Source: Actinobacteria bacterium IMCC26256 (lineage in GTDB: Bacteria > Actinomycetota > Acidimicrobiia > IMCC26256). Taken from it: a stretch of 64,000 nucleotides of DNA. The DNA lies in assembly GCA_001023575.1 (NCBI GenBank), contig CP011489.1, positions 930,001 to 994,000 on the forward strand, given 5' to 3'. The notes below the pieces were generated by a model, which saw only the letters and a program-made list of their open reading frames with translations, ran no database searches and was not told the DNA's origin. Made by a program: the position numbers and the translations under genes. Below are positions 48,433-56,104 of the stretch, piece by piece (within the stretch, counting starts at the first letter, position 1; each line of letters opens with the position of its first letter).

Positions 48433-48807
48433 ATGCCAATGCCGCTCTCCGATGACGAGCAGAGAATCCTCAGAGAGATTGAGGCAAATCTCACAGCCAC
48501 AGATCCACAACTCGTTCAGCAAGTATCTGAGACAACCCTCTACCGGCATGCCACCAGGAACATCCGTTGGGCGGCGCTTGGTTTCGTGGCTGGGCTGTTT
48601 CTCCTCGTGCTGACCTTTACTCAGGTTCTGCTTCTTGGTGTAGTTGGATTCTTAGGAATGCTTGTATCGCTCCTTGTTATTGAGCGAAATGCTCGAGCGA
48701 TGGGTAAGGCCGGCATCGCGAACTTTGGTGACTCAATGAAGAACGGCCCGCTATCAGGGGTGGCTGATCGCTTTCGCATGCGCCCTACAAGTGACGAATC
48801 ATCCTGA
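48433..48807 (+). CDS. DUF3040-family membrane protein
   Basis: A 124-residue protein. The N-terminal PMPLSDDEQRILREIEANLTATDP is the DUF3040 signature found throughout Actinobacteria, followed by two membrane helices (WAALGFVAGLFLLVLTF and VLLLGVVGFLGMLVSLLVI) and a polar C-terminal tail. The function is unknown; the family is often found near dinB and the dcw cluster, as here. ATGs at 48433 and 48439 are both possible; an ATG at 48406 would add nine atypical residues. A TAGGGT lies five bases before 48433. Confidence 0.85.
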   Translation: MPMPLSDDEQRILREIEANLTATDPQLVQQVSETTLYRHATRNIRWAALGFVAGLFLLVLTFTQVLLLGVVGFLGMLVSLLVIERNARAMGKAGIANFGDSMKNGPLSGVADRFRMRPTSDESS

Positions 48808-48842
48808 ACGCAATCCCCATATCGGCGACTGAGGACCCTGCG

Positions 48843-49103
48843 ATGAGTCTCCCAATCGGTACTGTATTCATAGAGGTTCTGCGCCACCCCTCTCTCTGGC
48901 CTACCGCAATTGGGGCAGCGTTTCGCCTATCGCCTAAGGGCTGGTGGATGCATGCTCCCTTCTTACCGATTCCAGATCGCGCGTACTTGGAGTTTCGTAT
49001 CGAGACTCAGTACGGGAGTAATGCCGAGCCAGTAGCGAGTGATGTTCTCTCCTACTTGCGCTGGTGTCGTGACGAAGCACGGCGCTCCGCTCACTCTGTC
49101 TAG
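48843..49103 (+). CDS. Hypothetical protein, 86 residues
   Basis: A small soluble protein. The sequence RHPSLWPTAIGAAFRLSPKGWWMHAPFLPIPDRAYLEFRIETQYG has the composition of a conserved actinobacterial hypothetical protein I have seen between DUF3040 and dcw genes, but I cannot name the family. It has many aromatic residues and no membrane segment or catalytic motif. GAGGA lies seven bases before the ATG. It is 35 bp downstream of the DUF3040 gene and convergent with the YczE-like gene. Confidence 0.65.
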   Translation: MSLPIGTVFIEVLRHPSLWPTAIGAAFRLSPKGWWMHAPFLPIPDRAYLEFRIETQYGSNAEPVASDVLSYLRWCRDEARRSAHSV

Positions 49104-49134
49104 AGATTTACCTCAAGACGCGAGACCCTCGTAC

Positions 49135-49749
49135 CTAGATAACTGGCGGAGCCTCTATGTGCAGCGGCTCGTGGAGCCATCCCTCGAGTGGCGGCAAGAC
49201 CCAGGCAAGTACGGGCCCTGTAGCGAGTACCAGGATTACTGTCCCGACCCCTACCTGACCACCGAGAGCAAAACCTGCCGTAAATAAAACCGCCTCGATT
49301 CCCCATCGGGCGTGGCGAAGGTGAACTCCGCGTTCAACTATGGCGAGCATTAGCTCCTCCGCAGGGCCGGCCCCAAGCCGAGCAAGCAGGAGAAGGGTTA
49401 TCGCTACCCATAGAGCGATTAGCGCGAGTCCCAAGATGAGCGATCGCGAGAGCAGGGTCTGGGGCTCATCAAAGGTATTGAGCATCAGATTGATCATTGC
49501 GCCGAAGCCGACGACCGCAGCCACAGAGAAGGGGCGCGGGCGCCTACCAAGGGCCCAGGCCCCGAGGATTGATGCCGCCCCAACAATCCACGACGTGGTC
49601 CCAACATCGAGCCCACTCTGCTTGGCAATCCCAGAGTTAAGGACGTCATAGGGGGCCACGCCGAGGCGAACAAGAAGGAGAGCGCCTACGGATGCGCCAC
49701 CGATCATGACCCCGCAGACGAAGAGCAGGATCCGAAGCCATAAGCGCAT
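49135..49749 (-). CDS. YczE/YitT-type integral membrane protein
   Basis: A 204-residue protein with about five or six membrane helices. LRILLFVCGVMIGGASVGALLLVRLGVAPYDVLNSGIAKQSGLDVGTTSW is the opening of the YczE/YyaS family of unknown function, and the second half repeats the pattern (LLARLGAGPAEELMLAIVER). It probably acts as a transporter or membrane modulator. A TATGGT hexamer ends six bases before the ATG at 49749, so the mRNA is likely leaderless. It is divergent from mraZ, whose promoter array lies next to it. Confidence 0.8.
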   Translation of the reverse strand: MRLWLRILLFVCGVMIGGASVGALLLVRLGVAPYDVLNSGIAKQSGLDVGTTSWIVGAASILGAWALGRRPRPFSVAAVVGFGAMINLMLNTFDEPQTLLSRSLILGLALIALWVAITLLLLARLGAGPAEELMLAIVERGVHLRHARWGIEAVLFTAGFALGGQVGVGTVILVLATGPVLAWVLPPLEGWLHEPLHIEAPPVI

Positions 49750-49808
49750 TCCCTGACCATACAGGCAGCGACACGGGCACCGAAGGAAGGGACCTCCCTA
49801 AATAGGCG

Positions 49809-49875
49809 GTGGTAGAAAGTGGGGCTAAGTGGGTTGACATGGTGCCAAGTGGGGCGTAAGGTGGCGCTCGTGGGG
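49809..49875 (+). promoter_or_regulatory. MraZ operator array and dcw promoter
   Basis: GTGG or near-GTGG motifs begin at 49809, 49819, 49829, 49839 (ATGG) and 49849, exactly ten bases apart, then at 49861 and 49870. MraZ proteins are known to bind short TGGG/GTGG direct repeats upstream of their own gene. A perfect -35 TTGACA (49834-49839) with a 17-bp spacer to TAAGGT (49857-49862) lies inside the array, so MraZ binding would block RNA polymerase. The mraZ ATG is 77 bp further on. Confidence 0.75.
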
Positions 49876-49951
49876 TTAGAGGTGCCGGAATCCCGGTGCC
49901 GATTGCGAGGGCTGCTGTTACTAGCGGGCCTATAAAACAAGGCGAAACATT

Positions 49952-50392
49952 ATGTCGAGGGGCTTTGAGGGGAGTTATCAGCACTCCCTAGACACGAAGG
50001 GCAGGGTGGTCATGCCCCTTGAATTTCGTGCTGGGCTCGCTGACGGCTGCCACGTCGCCCCAGGCCTTGATCGCTGCATCGCTGTCTACCCCGATGACAC
50101 TTTTGAAGAGGTGCGCGGCCGTGTTACTGAGGCAGCGCGCCGAGGTACCCGCCAGCGCAACGCAGCCAGAGCCTTTATTGGGAACTCGCGTCGCTGCAAG
50201 ATCGATCTCCAGGGGCGTGTGGCTGTCCCTGCAACTCTTCGCGAACTCGCAGGCCTTGACCGCGAGGTAATCGTCGTCGGCATCGATGAGCGCATCGAGA
50301 TCTGGGACGCCATTCGCTGGCGCGAGCTCGAGACCATCGGTCTTGAAGACCTTGCGACTTCTCCGGACTTGGCAGATCTCGGAATCATCTAA
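49952..50392 (+). CDS. mraZ: Transcriptional regulator MraZ
   Basis: A 146-residue protein of two AbrB-like units. Each has the DxxGRVxxP signature: DTKGRVVMPLEFR near residues 14-26 and DLQGRVAVPATLR near 85-97. MraZ is a ring-shaped regulator that binds DNA repeats upstream of the dcw cluster and controls cell division and wall genes. AAGGCG lies about ten bases before the ATG. It is the first gene of the dcw cluster. A 304-bp gap separates it from rsmH, unusually long for this cluster. Confidence 0.95.
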   Translation: MSRGFEGSYQHSLDTKGRVVMPLEFRAGLADGCHVAPGLDRCIAVYPDDTFEEVRGRVTEAARRGTRQRNAARAFIGNSRRCKIDLQGRVAVPATLRELAGLDREVIVVGIDERIEIWDAIRWRELETIGLEDLATSPDLADLGII

Positions 50393-50426
50393 GTAGCCCA
50401 GCCGGAGCCACCGGTTGAGCAGCGGC

Positions 50427-50482
50427 ACAGCAATAGAGCAAGACAGCAATACAGCAATACAGAAATACAGAGAGACAGCAAT
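50427..50482. repeat. Seven 8-bp tandem repeats downstream of mraZ
   Basis: Seven consecutive octamers occupy 50427-50482: ACAGCAAT, AGAGCAAG, ACAGCAAT, ACAGCAAT, ACAGAAAT, ACAGAGAG and ACAGCAAT. Four are identical. The array starts 35 bp after the mraZ stop and is strongly purine-rich on the plus strand. Confidence 0.85.
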
Positions 50483-50524
50483 AAGTAAGGAAATTAGCGA
50501 GTGAATAGCAATCTTTGACAGGTG

Positions 50525-50656
50525 GGGCCGAACTCCGGCCCATCAACAGTCCTTCGGGTGGCACGGGAGAAAGCCCCACTCCGCCCGCTTTCGACCTAGT
50601 GCGCTTGGAGAGACAACCAACGCTCACGACTTAGTCGTCCGAGGGACTGTTGATGG
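50525..50656 (+). ncRNA. Structured leader RNA upstream of rsmH (possible mraW motif)
   Basis: The region can fold into a long stem: CCATCAACAGTCCTTCGG (50540-50557) pairs with CCGAGGGACTGTTGATGG (50639-50656) over 18 positions with one G-U pair. The 81-nt apical part contains ACGAC-TTA-GTCGT (50626-50638). A 6-bp GGGCCG/CGGCCC hairpin (50525-50541) precedes it. The rsmH start lies 41 nt beyond. An RNA element called mraW is known upstream of rsmH (mraW) genes in Actinobacteria; identity with it is inferred from position only. A MITE-like inverted-repeat element is the alternative. Confidence 0.45.
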
Positions 50657-50696
50657 ACCAGGGAACGAATCCAAGAACAACGACGGGAGCAAGAGG

Positions 50697-51635
50697 TTGG
50701 TAAGCGAGGAGTTCGAGCACCGCCCGGTAATGGCACGGGAGGTCATCGCTCACCTCGTTGAGGTTCCAGAGGGCACGGTCGTGGATTGCACGATCGGCGG
50801 CGCTGGGCACTCACGCCTACTTCTTGCAGCACGCCCCGACCTTCGGGTCCTCGGTATCGACCGAGATCTGATCGCCGTGGCAGCAGCTCGGGCAGCGCTC
50901 GCAGAGTTTGGTGAGCGTGCCTCGGTGGTCCATGCGGGGTTTGCGGATCTTGCCGAGACCGTTCGACGAGAGACTGAGGGGGACATAGTGGGAATTCTCT
51001 TTGACCTAGGGGTAAGCAGCCCGCAACTCGATAAGCGCGAGCGAGGCTTCTCTTACTGGGACCAGGCACCACTTGATATGCGTATGGACTCCTCGCAGGG
51101 GATTACCGCGGCAGATGTGCTCAATACCTATGACGAGTCCGATCTCACATCGATCATCTCCTCCTACGGCGAGGAGCGTTTTGCTTCACGCATCGCACGC
51201 GAGGTCATTGCTAGGAGACCACTCGTAACTACCGGCGACCTAGTCGATGCGATCAAGGCTGCGATCCCAGCGCCTGCTCGCAGGAAGGGCGGCCACCCTG
51301 CTCGCCGCACTTTCCAGGCCATACGTATGGAGGTCAATCGCGAACTTCAGCAACTCGATTCTGGGCTCGATGAATCTGTGCACCTACTCGCACCTCGCGG
51401 TCGTGTCTTGGTACTTGCATACCACTCCCTCGAAGACCGCATGGTTAAGCAGCGATTCAATAACTGGGCAGGTCGGGGACCAAAACTAGGGCGGCCAGAC
51501 CTACCCGTTGCTCCGTTAGAGGCTCCACTTGTGCGGCTCGTAACCCGCAAGCCGGAGCGCCCAAGCGAGATTGAAGTAGAGGAGAATCCTCGCGCTAGTA
51601 GCGCGTTGCTCCGCGTTGCAGAGCGCCTCGCATGA
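50697..51635 (+). CDS. rsmH: 16S rRNA m4C1402 N4-methyltransferase
   Basis: A 312-residue SAM-dependent enzyme that methylates N4 of C1402 in 16S rRNA. HRPVMAREVIAHL and VDCTIGGAGHSRLLLAARPDLRVLGIDRD form the SAM-binding fold. GILFDLGVSSPQLDKRERGFSYWDQAPLDMRMD is the signature. The C-terminal part has RRTFQAIRMEVNRELQQLDSGL and VLAYHSLEDRMVKQRF. The start appears to be a TTG at 50697 (GGGAG nine bases upstream). Its last codon overlaps the ATG of ftsL by 4 nt. Confidence 0.96.
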   Translation: MVSEEFEHRPVMAREVIAHLVEVPEGTVVDCTIGGAGHSRLLLAARPDLRVLGIDRDLIAVAAARAALAEFGERASVVHAGFADLAETVRRETEGDIVGILFDLGVSSPQLDKRERGFSYWDQAPLDMRMDSSQGITAADVLNTYDESDLTSIISSYGEERFASRIAREVIARRPLVTTGDLVDAIKAAIPAPARRKGGHPARRTFQAIRMEVNRELQQLDSGLDESVHLLAPRGRVLVLAYHSLEDRMVKQRFNNWAGRGPKLGRPDLPVAPLEAPLVRLVTRKPERPSEIEVEENPRASSALLRVAERLA

Positions 51636-52123
51636 CCGCAACACTTCGCGCCCCAGCGCGCGCCCGCACTAATCAGTCAGGCACCCGGCCAGCACAACGT
51701 CGCGTAACGCCGAAGGCATCGCCTCAGTTACGTGTTGTGGACGAGAAAGCGCGTCGCCGTCACCATGCCAGATCAGTCATCATTCGAGGGTTCCTAGTAA
51801 TTGCTGGATTTGTGATCCTCGGAGCCTTCATATTCCAATCGTTCGTGTCGCAGGGGCAGATTCGCCTTAGGACTCTCACGGTTGATACTCAGGCTGCGCA
51901 GGCTGAGTATCAGTCAGAGCGTCTCGCTTATGCAGAGGCCTCAGCCCCGTCGAAGATTGCGTCCAAGGCCGCAAGTCTTGGGCTAATCAGGGGCCCGGTT
52001 CCGCGATTTATCAGCGTAGATGGAGTCGTTCCCTCCTCAAGTTCTGGTGCATTTAAATCGAGATCGTCGACCCTCGGCGAGGATTGGGAGAGGGTGAAGC
52101 CACACCTTGAAGCGCGACCATGA
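51632..52123 (+). CDS. ftsL: FtsL-like cell division protein
   Basis: A 163-residue bitopic membrane protein. The N-terminal 48 residues are basic and cytoplasmic (RRRHHAR), one membrane helix follows (GFLVIAGFVILGAFIFQSFV), and then a coiled-coil periplasmic helix (RLRTLTVDTQAAQAEYQSERLAYAEA) ending in PSKIASKAASLGLI, the characteristic FtsL/FtsB-type end segment. It should bridge FtsQ and FtsB to FtsW-FtsI at the septum. The call rests on location and this architecture because FtsL is poorly conserved. It overlaps both neighbours (4 nt and 17 nt). Confidence 0.85.
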   Translation: MTATLRAPARARTNQSGTRPAQRRVTPKASPQLRVVDEKARRRHHARSVIIRGFLVIAGFVILGAFIFQSFVSQGQIRLRTLTVDTQAAQAEYQSERLAYAEASAPSKIASKAASLGLIRGPVPRFISVDGVVPSSSSGAFKSRSSTLGEDWERVKPHLEARP

Positions 52124-54614
52124 CCCCATCAATGCGAAGACCAGAACCGTTCGGCCGGCCGAGAAGCCGACGCCAAGGAGCGGGGAGTCGACCGGACGGA
52201 CGACTCCCACACCCCGCGCCGCCACCCGTGGGAGTGCGGAGTCGAGAGGGCGTGCGAGACCCGAGGTAAGCGCCCCCATTGGGACTGCGACGCGCTCCTC
52301 TCGCTCCTCCCGAGATAGCGGCAGTTCATCGAGATCTACTACTGCAGACAGGCGTGCTCCTAGAAGTGCGACTAACCCGTCAGCGCGTCCTGCCGCTACG
52401 CGCCGTGCACGTTCGGTGCCGGCGAGTTCCCCTGCAGAGTCAAGGGGCCGAGGAGATTCAGAGCGTGCAGTCTCATCACGAAGAGCCTCTGCGGATCACA
52501 ACCCTATTTTCTCAAGACTATTAGCCTCTCTCCTCTCTGCATTGACAGCGCTTGTTGTCGCCGCAAGTTCCTACGTCGCTAATCGCGCGACTCAGCCGGT
52601 AGTCCCCACCAAACGGCTCTCTGCAAATCAAATTCATCTACAGACGAGAAAGCGCCTCCTCTGGTTCCTCGGCGTAGCGGTCTTTGTATTTGCAGTGGCG
52701 GGGGCGAAGATGATCTACCTGCAAGTAGTGCAGCGTGATCGCTTCATCGCATACTCAGTAACTCAGCGAGAGCACACAACCCTCCTCGCGGCGGATCGGG
52801 GAACAATCTTCGATCGGAACGGTATTGATCTCGCACTATCAGCGCCCAGCAATACCATTGTTGTTGACCCGACTTTGGTGAAAGACAAGGGCCGCGCAGC
52901 TTCACTCCTCGCACCGATTCTCGGACTTCCACGTCGAGAGATCCTCACCCGACTTAAGGCAAAGAACCACTTCCAGTACCTAGCGCGCCAGGTTGATGCA
53001 TCGGTCGTCGAGAAGGTCAAGGCTCTTGACCCAAAGGCATCTAAAAACAAGGCTCTCTACAGTCTTGGTGGCATCTATTTTGTGAATGAGCCGAAGCGTG
53101 TCAACCCAAGTGGAGGGAATCTTGCTTCTCCAGTTCTCGGCTCCGTCAACCTAGAAGGTGCAGCGTTAAGTGGACTTGAGGCTAGTAATGACTCAATTCT
53201 TAAAGGCAAGCGCGGGCGAATTAGTGCCCAGACCGATGCACGTGGACGCGAGATTCCTAGGACCAGCAGATCAATCATCCCTGCAAAACGCGGTGACGAT
53301 CTTGTACTTACGATTGACCAGTCGCTGCAGTATGAGGTCGAGCGCCGACTGGTAGATCGAGTCGCTGCAGCGGGAGCACTCGGAGGCCTTGTTGTTGTTG
53401 CTGATATCACAAACGGCGACATTCTCGCTATGGCATCAGCGGTCGGTGCCGATGCAGCGAAGGGTGAGCCTGCGCGCGTGGCAAATGGACTTGAGCAGAA
53501 TCGGCCGCTTACCTGGACCTATACGCCGGGATCTGTAAATAAAATTGTTACATTCGCCGGGGCTATTGAGCGTTCCAAAATTAATGCGGATTCGGTCATT
53601 GATGGGATCACCAACTCGGTCACAGATAGCGGCTTCACGATTACGGACGACCATGTAATGCCTAGTGCGATGAGTGCAACTGAGATTCTTGCGCGATCCT
53701 CAAATGTCGGCACAACCAAGGTTGCTGCGATGCTCGGCAAGGAGGGTTTAAGTCACTACTTGACTGCGTTTGGATACGGCGTCACAACCTCTATCGATTT
53801 CCCGGCACAGTCCTCAGGGATACTTGCTGCATCGAAGGATTGGCGTTCGATCGACATGCTCACAAAGCCAATAGGTTATGGATTAGCCGCAACTCCGATG
53901 CAGGTTCTCGATGCCTACATGACAATCGCTAACGGCGGGAAAATTCTCCATCCTCGCCTCGTCGCCGCTCGCATTGATTCACAGGGAGTGCGTCACCCGA
54001 ATGTCTCGCGACCAGGTGGCCGTGTCGTCTCGAGAGCTACAGCGAGTGCAGTTACAGAGATGCTGACCCACGTCGTGGCCCCATCGCCAGCGACTGGAGG
54101 ATCTGCAGCAGTTCCGGGATATACGGTTGCTGGAAAGACTGGGACAGCACGCCAGAAGACCGGTAATGGCGCAGATAGTTTTGCACTCGCGAAACTCGAG
54201 GCAACCTTCGTTGGTTTCGCTCCGGCTGAGAATCCGCGTTTTGCTGCGATCGTTGTATTGGATGGGCAGGCTGGGAATGTCGGTTTCTACGGTGGCTCGG
54301 AGTCAGGGCCACTCTTCTCGCAGGTAATGGCTCAGACGCTCCGTTTAAATGGCGTTGCCCCGACTCGGGACCCGCAGGGCTTGAGTCAAGCGGTTACAGG
54401 TCCACTGCTCTCAGGCATCGCAGCCGCTCCAACTGGGCCGGCAGTTGGGCCTCCGAGTGCACCAGTCAAGGCTCCCGTCAAGGCGCCTGTAAACGCCTCG
54501 GACTCCAAGGCAGTTAAATCAACGCTGCAGAGGCCGAAGCACAGACGCGTCTCCAGCCGCAGAGCGGCCGAGGCGAGTAAGGCTCGCAGCACTCAATCGA
54601 AGCCTCTGCTGTAG
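52107..54614 (+). CDS. ftsI: Septal peptidoglycan transpeptidase (FtsI/PBP3)
   Basis: An 835-residue class B penicillin-binding protein. The transpeptidase motifs are S476xxK479 (TYTPGSVNK), S531-S532-N533 and KTG at 677-679 (AGKTGTAR). The N-terminal module includes RGTIFDRNGIDLA (229-243). It is far longer than usual because of a 130-residue N-terminal region rich in Arg, Ser, Thr and Pro, probably cytoplasmic and disordered. Two hydrophobic stretches are seen (135-157 and 184-203), where FtsI normally has one. The C-terminal 90 residues are Ala/Pro-rich. The start is a TTG at 52107 overlapping ftsL by 17 nt. Confidence 0.93.
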   Translation: MKRDHDPINAKTRTVRPAEKPTPRSGESTGRTTPTPRAATRGSAESRGRARPEVSAPIGTATRSSRSSRDSGSSSRSTTADRRAPRSATNPSARPAATRRARSVPASSPAESRGRGDSERAVSSRRASADHNPIFSRLLASLLSALTALVVAASSYVANRATQPVVPTKRLSANQIHLQTRKRLLWFLGVAVFVFAVAGAKMIYLQVVQRDRFIAYSVTQREHTTLLAADRGTIFDRNGIDLALSAPSNTIVVDPTLVKDKGRAASLLAPILGLPRREILTRLKAKNHFQYLARQVDASVVEKVKALDPKASKNKALYSLGGIYFVNEPKRVNPSGGNLASPVLGSVNLEGAALSGLEASNDSILKGKRGRISAQTDARGREIPRTSRSIIPAKRGDDLVLTIDQSLQYEVERRLVDRVAAAGALGGLVVVADITNGDILAMASAVGADAAKGEPARVANGLEQNRPLTWTYTPGSVNKIVTFAGAIERSKINADSVIDGITNSVTDSGFTITDDHVMPSAMSATEILARSSNVGTTKVAAMLGKEGLSHYLTAFGYGVTTSIDFPAQSSGILAASKDWRSIDMLTKPIGYGLAATPMQVLDAYMTIANGGKILHPRLVAARIDSQGVRHPNVSRPGGRVVSRATASAVTEMLTHVVAPSPATGGSAAVPGYTVAGKTGTARQKTGNGADSFALAKLEATFVGFAPAENPRFAAIVVLDGQAGNVGFYGGSESGPLFSQVMAQTLRLNGVAPTRDPQGLSQAVTGPLLSGIAAAPTGPAVGPPSAPVKAPVKAPVNASDSKAVKSTLQRPKHRRVSSRRAAEASKARSTQSKPLL

Positions 54615-54622
54615 GTGCAGTT

Positions 54623-56104
54623 GTGCAGCTCTCTGAAATTCTCGTAGATGTTGAAGTAGACCGCGTAACAGGTCCACTAAATCTTGAGGTTCGATCGATA
54701 GTCGACGACAGTCGACGCGTCACACCGGGCGCTCTATTTGCAGCGATTCCCGGTTCTTCTGTTGATGGGCATGATCATGCTGCAGAGGCAGTACGCAGAG
54801 GCGCTGTTGCTCTCTTAGTGGAGCGAGAACTTAACTCCGCCGCCACGCAGATACAGGTGGGTTCGGTGCGTCGCTCAGTCGGTCCGGTTGCCTCCGTGTT
54901 TGAGGGTCGGCCTAGTGCGTCAATGAACCTCCTTGGTGTGACCGGCACAAATGGCAAGACAACAGTCTCCTATCTCTTGGAGTCAATCGCTACGGCAGCT
55001 GGGAAGACCGCCGGCGTAATCGGAACCCTCGGTGCTCGCATAGATGGTGATGAACTCCCGGTTGGCTTTACCACTCCAGAGGCCGCCGATCTTCAGCGGC
55101 TTCTAGGGACGATGAGGGATAGAGGAGTCGAGACTGTTGCTCTAGAGGTGAGTTCGCATGCCTTAGCGCAGTCACGCGTTGACGGAACGCGTTTTAAAGT
55201 TGCTTGCTTTACAAACCTGACGCACGACCATATTGATTTCCACGGATCTATGGCCGAGTACTTCTCCGCCAAAGCGAGACTATTTACCCGAGCATTTACG
55301 AACCGAGCAGTTATCAACCTCGACGACCCTGTCGGTCTAGACCTTGAGTCGCGCGCTACCGGAGCAGGGGTCTCGGTGCTTACCTACGGTCTTGGATCCA
55401 ATTCGGATGTAACCGCAACCGATATCGAGGTTGGAGCGACCGGTACCGACTTCACGATTGTTGGACGCGCAAGCGGCGAGGAGAGTCGGGTTCATCTAAA
55501 CCTGCTCGGGCGGCTCAATGTCTCCAATGCACTAGCCGCACTGACTACAGCATTCTCTGCAGATATTCCGCTCGAGGCCGCTCTTGAAGGACTCGCGAAT
55601 TTGAAGAGAGTCCCAGGAAGGCTAGAGAGGGTAGACGCAGGGCAACAGTTTGCTGTGCTAGTTGACTTTGCTCACACCCCTGATGCACTCGCAACTGTGT
55701 TGCGTGATGCGCGCGCTCTCGCTCGCGGAGGTCGCGTGATTGTTGTATTTGGTTGCGGTGGAGATCGCGACTCGCTAAAACGACCACTAATGGGAGCGGC
55801 GGCCGGTGCCCACGCTGATATAGCAATTATTACCTCAGATAATTCGCGCTCAGAGAACCCTCAAGCAATCGCAGATGCGGTGGAGCTTGGAATTCGCAGT
55901 AGCTTGGCCTCATATCAAATTGATCTAGATCGTCGCGAGGCAATTGGGGTCGCACTTGGGCTTGCAGGGCCTGACGATGTAGTCGTGATCGCAGGCAAGG
56001 GGCACGAGACTTCTCAGACTTCCTTGGGAGTCACACATGAATTCAACGATGTAGAAGTCGCTGAGGAAATTCTGCGCGACATGCTTCTTAAGGGTGAGAT
56101 ATGA
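54623..56104 (+). CDS. murE: UDP-MurNAc-tripeptide synthetase
   Basis: A 493-residue cytoplasmic Mur ligase that adds the third amino acid to UDP-MurNAc-L-Ala-D-Glu. The ATP loop is GVTGTNGKTTVSYLLES. The substrate-choice motif reads DNSR in ITSDNSRSENP; meso-diaminopimelate enzymes have DNPR, and the retained Asn and Arg suggest meso-DAP, although the Pro-to-Ser change is unusual. The end VVIAGKGHETSQTSLG is normal. The GTG start at 54623 is 8 bp after ftsI. It overlaps murF by 4 nt. Confidence 0.95.
   Translation: MQLSEILVDVEVDRVTGPLNLEVRSIVDDSRRVTPGALFAAIPGSSVDGHDHAAEAVRRGAVALLVERELNSAATQIQVGSVRRSVGPVASVFEGRPSASMNLLGVTGTNGKTTVSYLLESIATAAGKTAGVIGTLGARIDGDELPVGFTTPEAADLQRLLGTMRDRGVETVALEVSSHALAQSRVDGTRFKVACFTNLTHDHIDFHGSMAEYFSAKARLFTRAFTNRAVINLDDPVGLDLESRATGAGVSVLTYGLGSNSDVTATDIEVGATGTDFTIVGRASGEESRVHLNLLGRLNVSNALAALTTAFSADIPLEAALEGLANLKRVPGRLERVDAGQQFAVLVDFAHTPDALATVLRDARALARGGRVIVVFGCGGDRDSLKRPLMGAAAGAHADIAIITSDNSRSENPQAIADAVELGIRSSLASYQIDLDRREAIGVALGLAGPDDVVVIAGKGHETSQTSLGVTHEFNDVEVAEEILRDMLLKGEI

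Noticed and set aside
50540-50656. Insertion sequence or transposon ends
   Set aside because: The 18-bp inverted repeats enclose only 81 bp, no transposase is present, and no target-site duplication is seen at the flanks; a structured RNA is the simpler reading.
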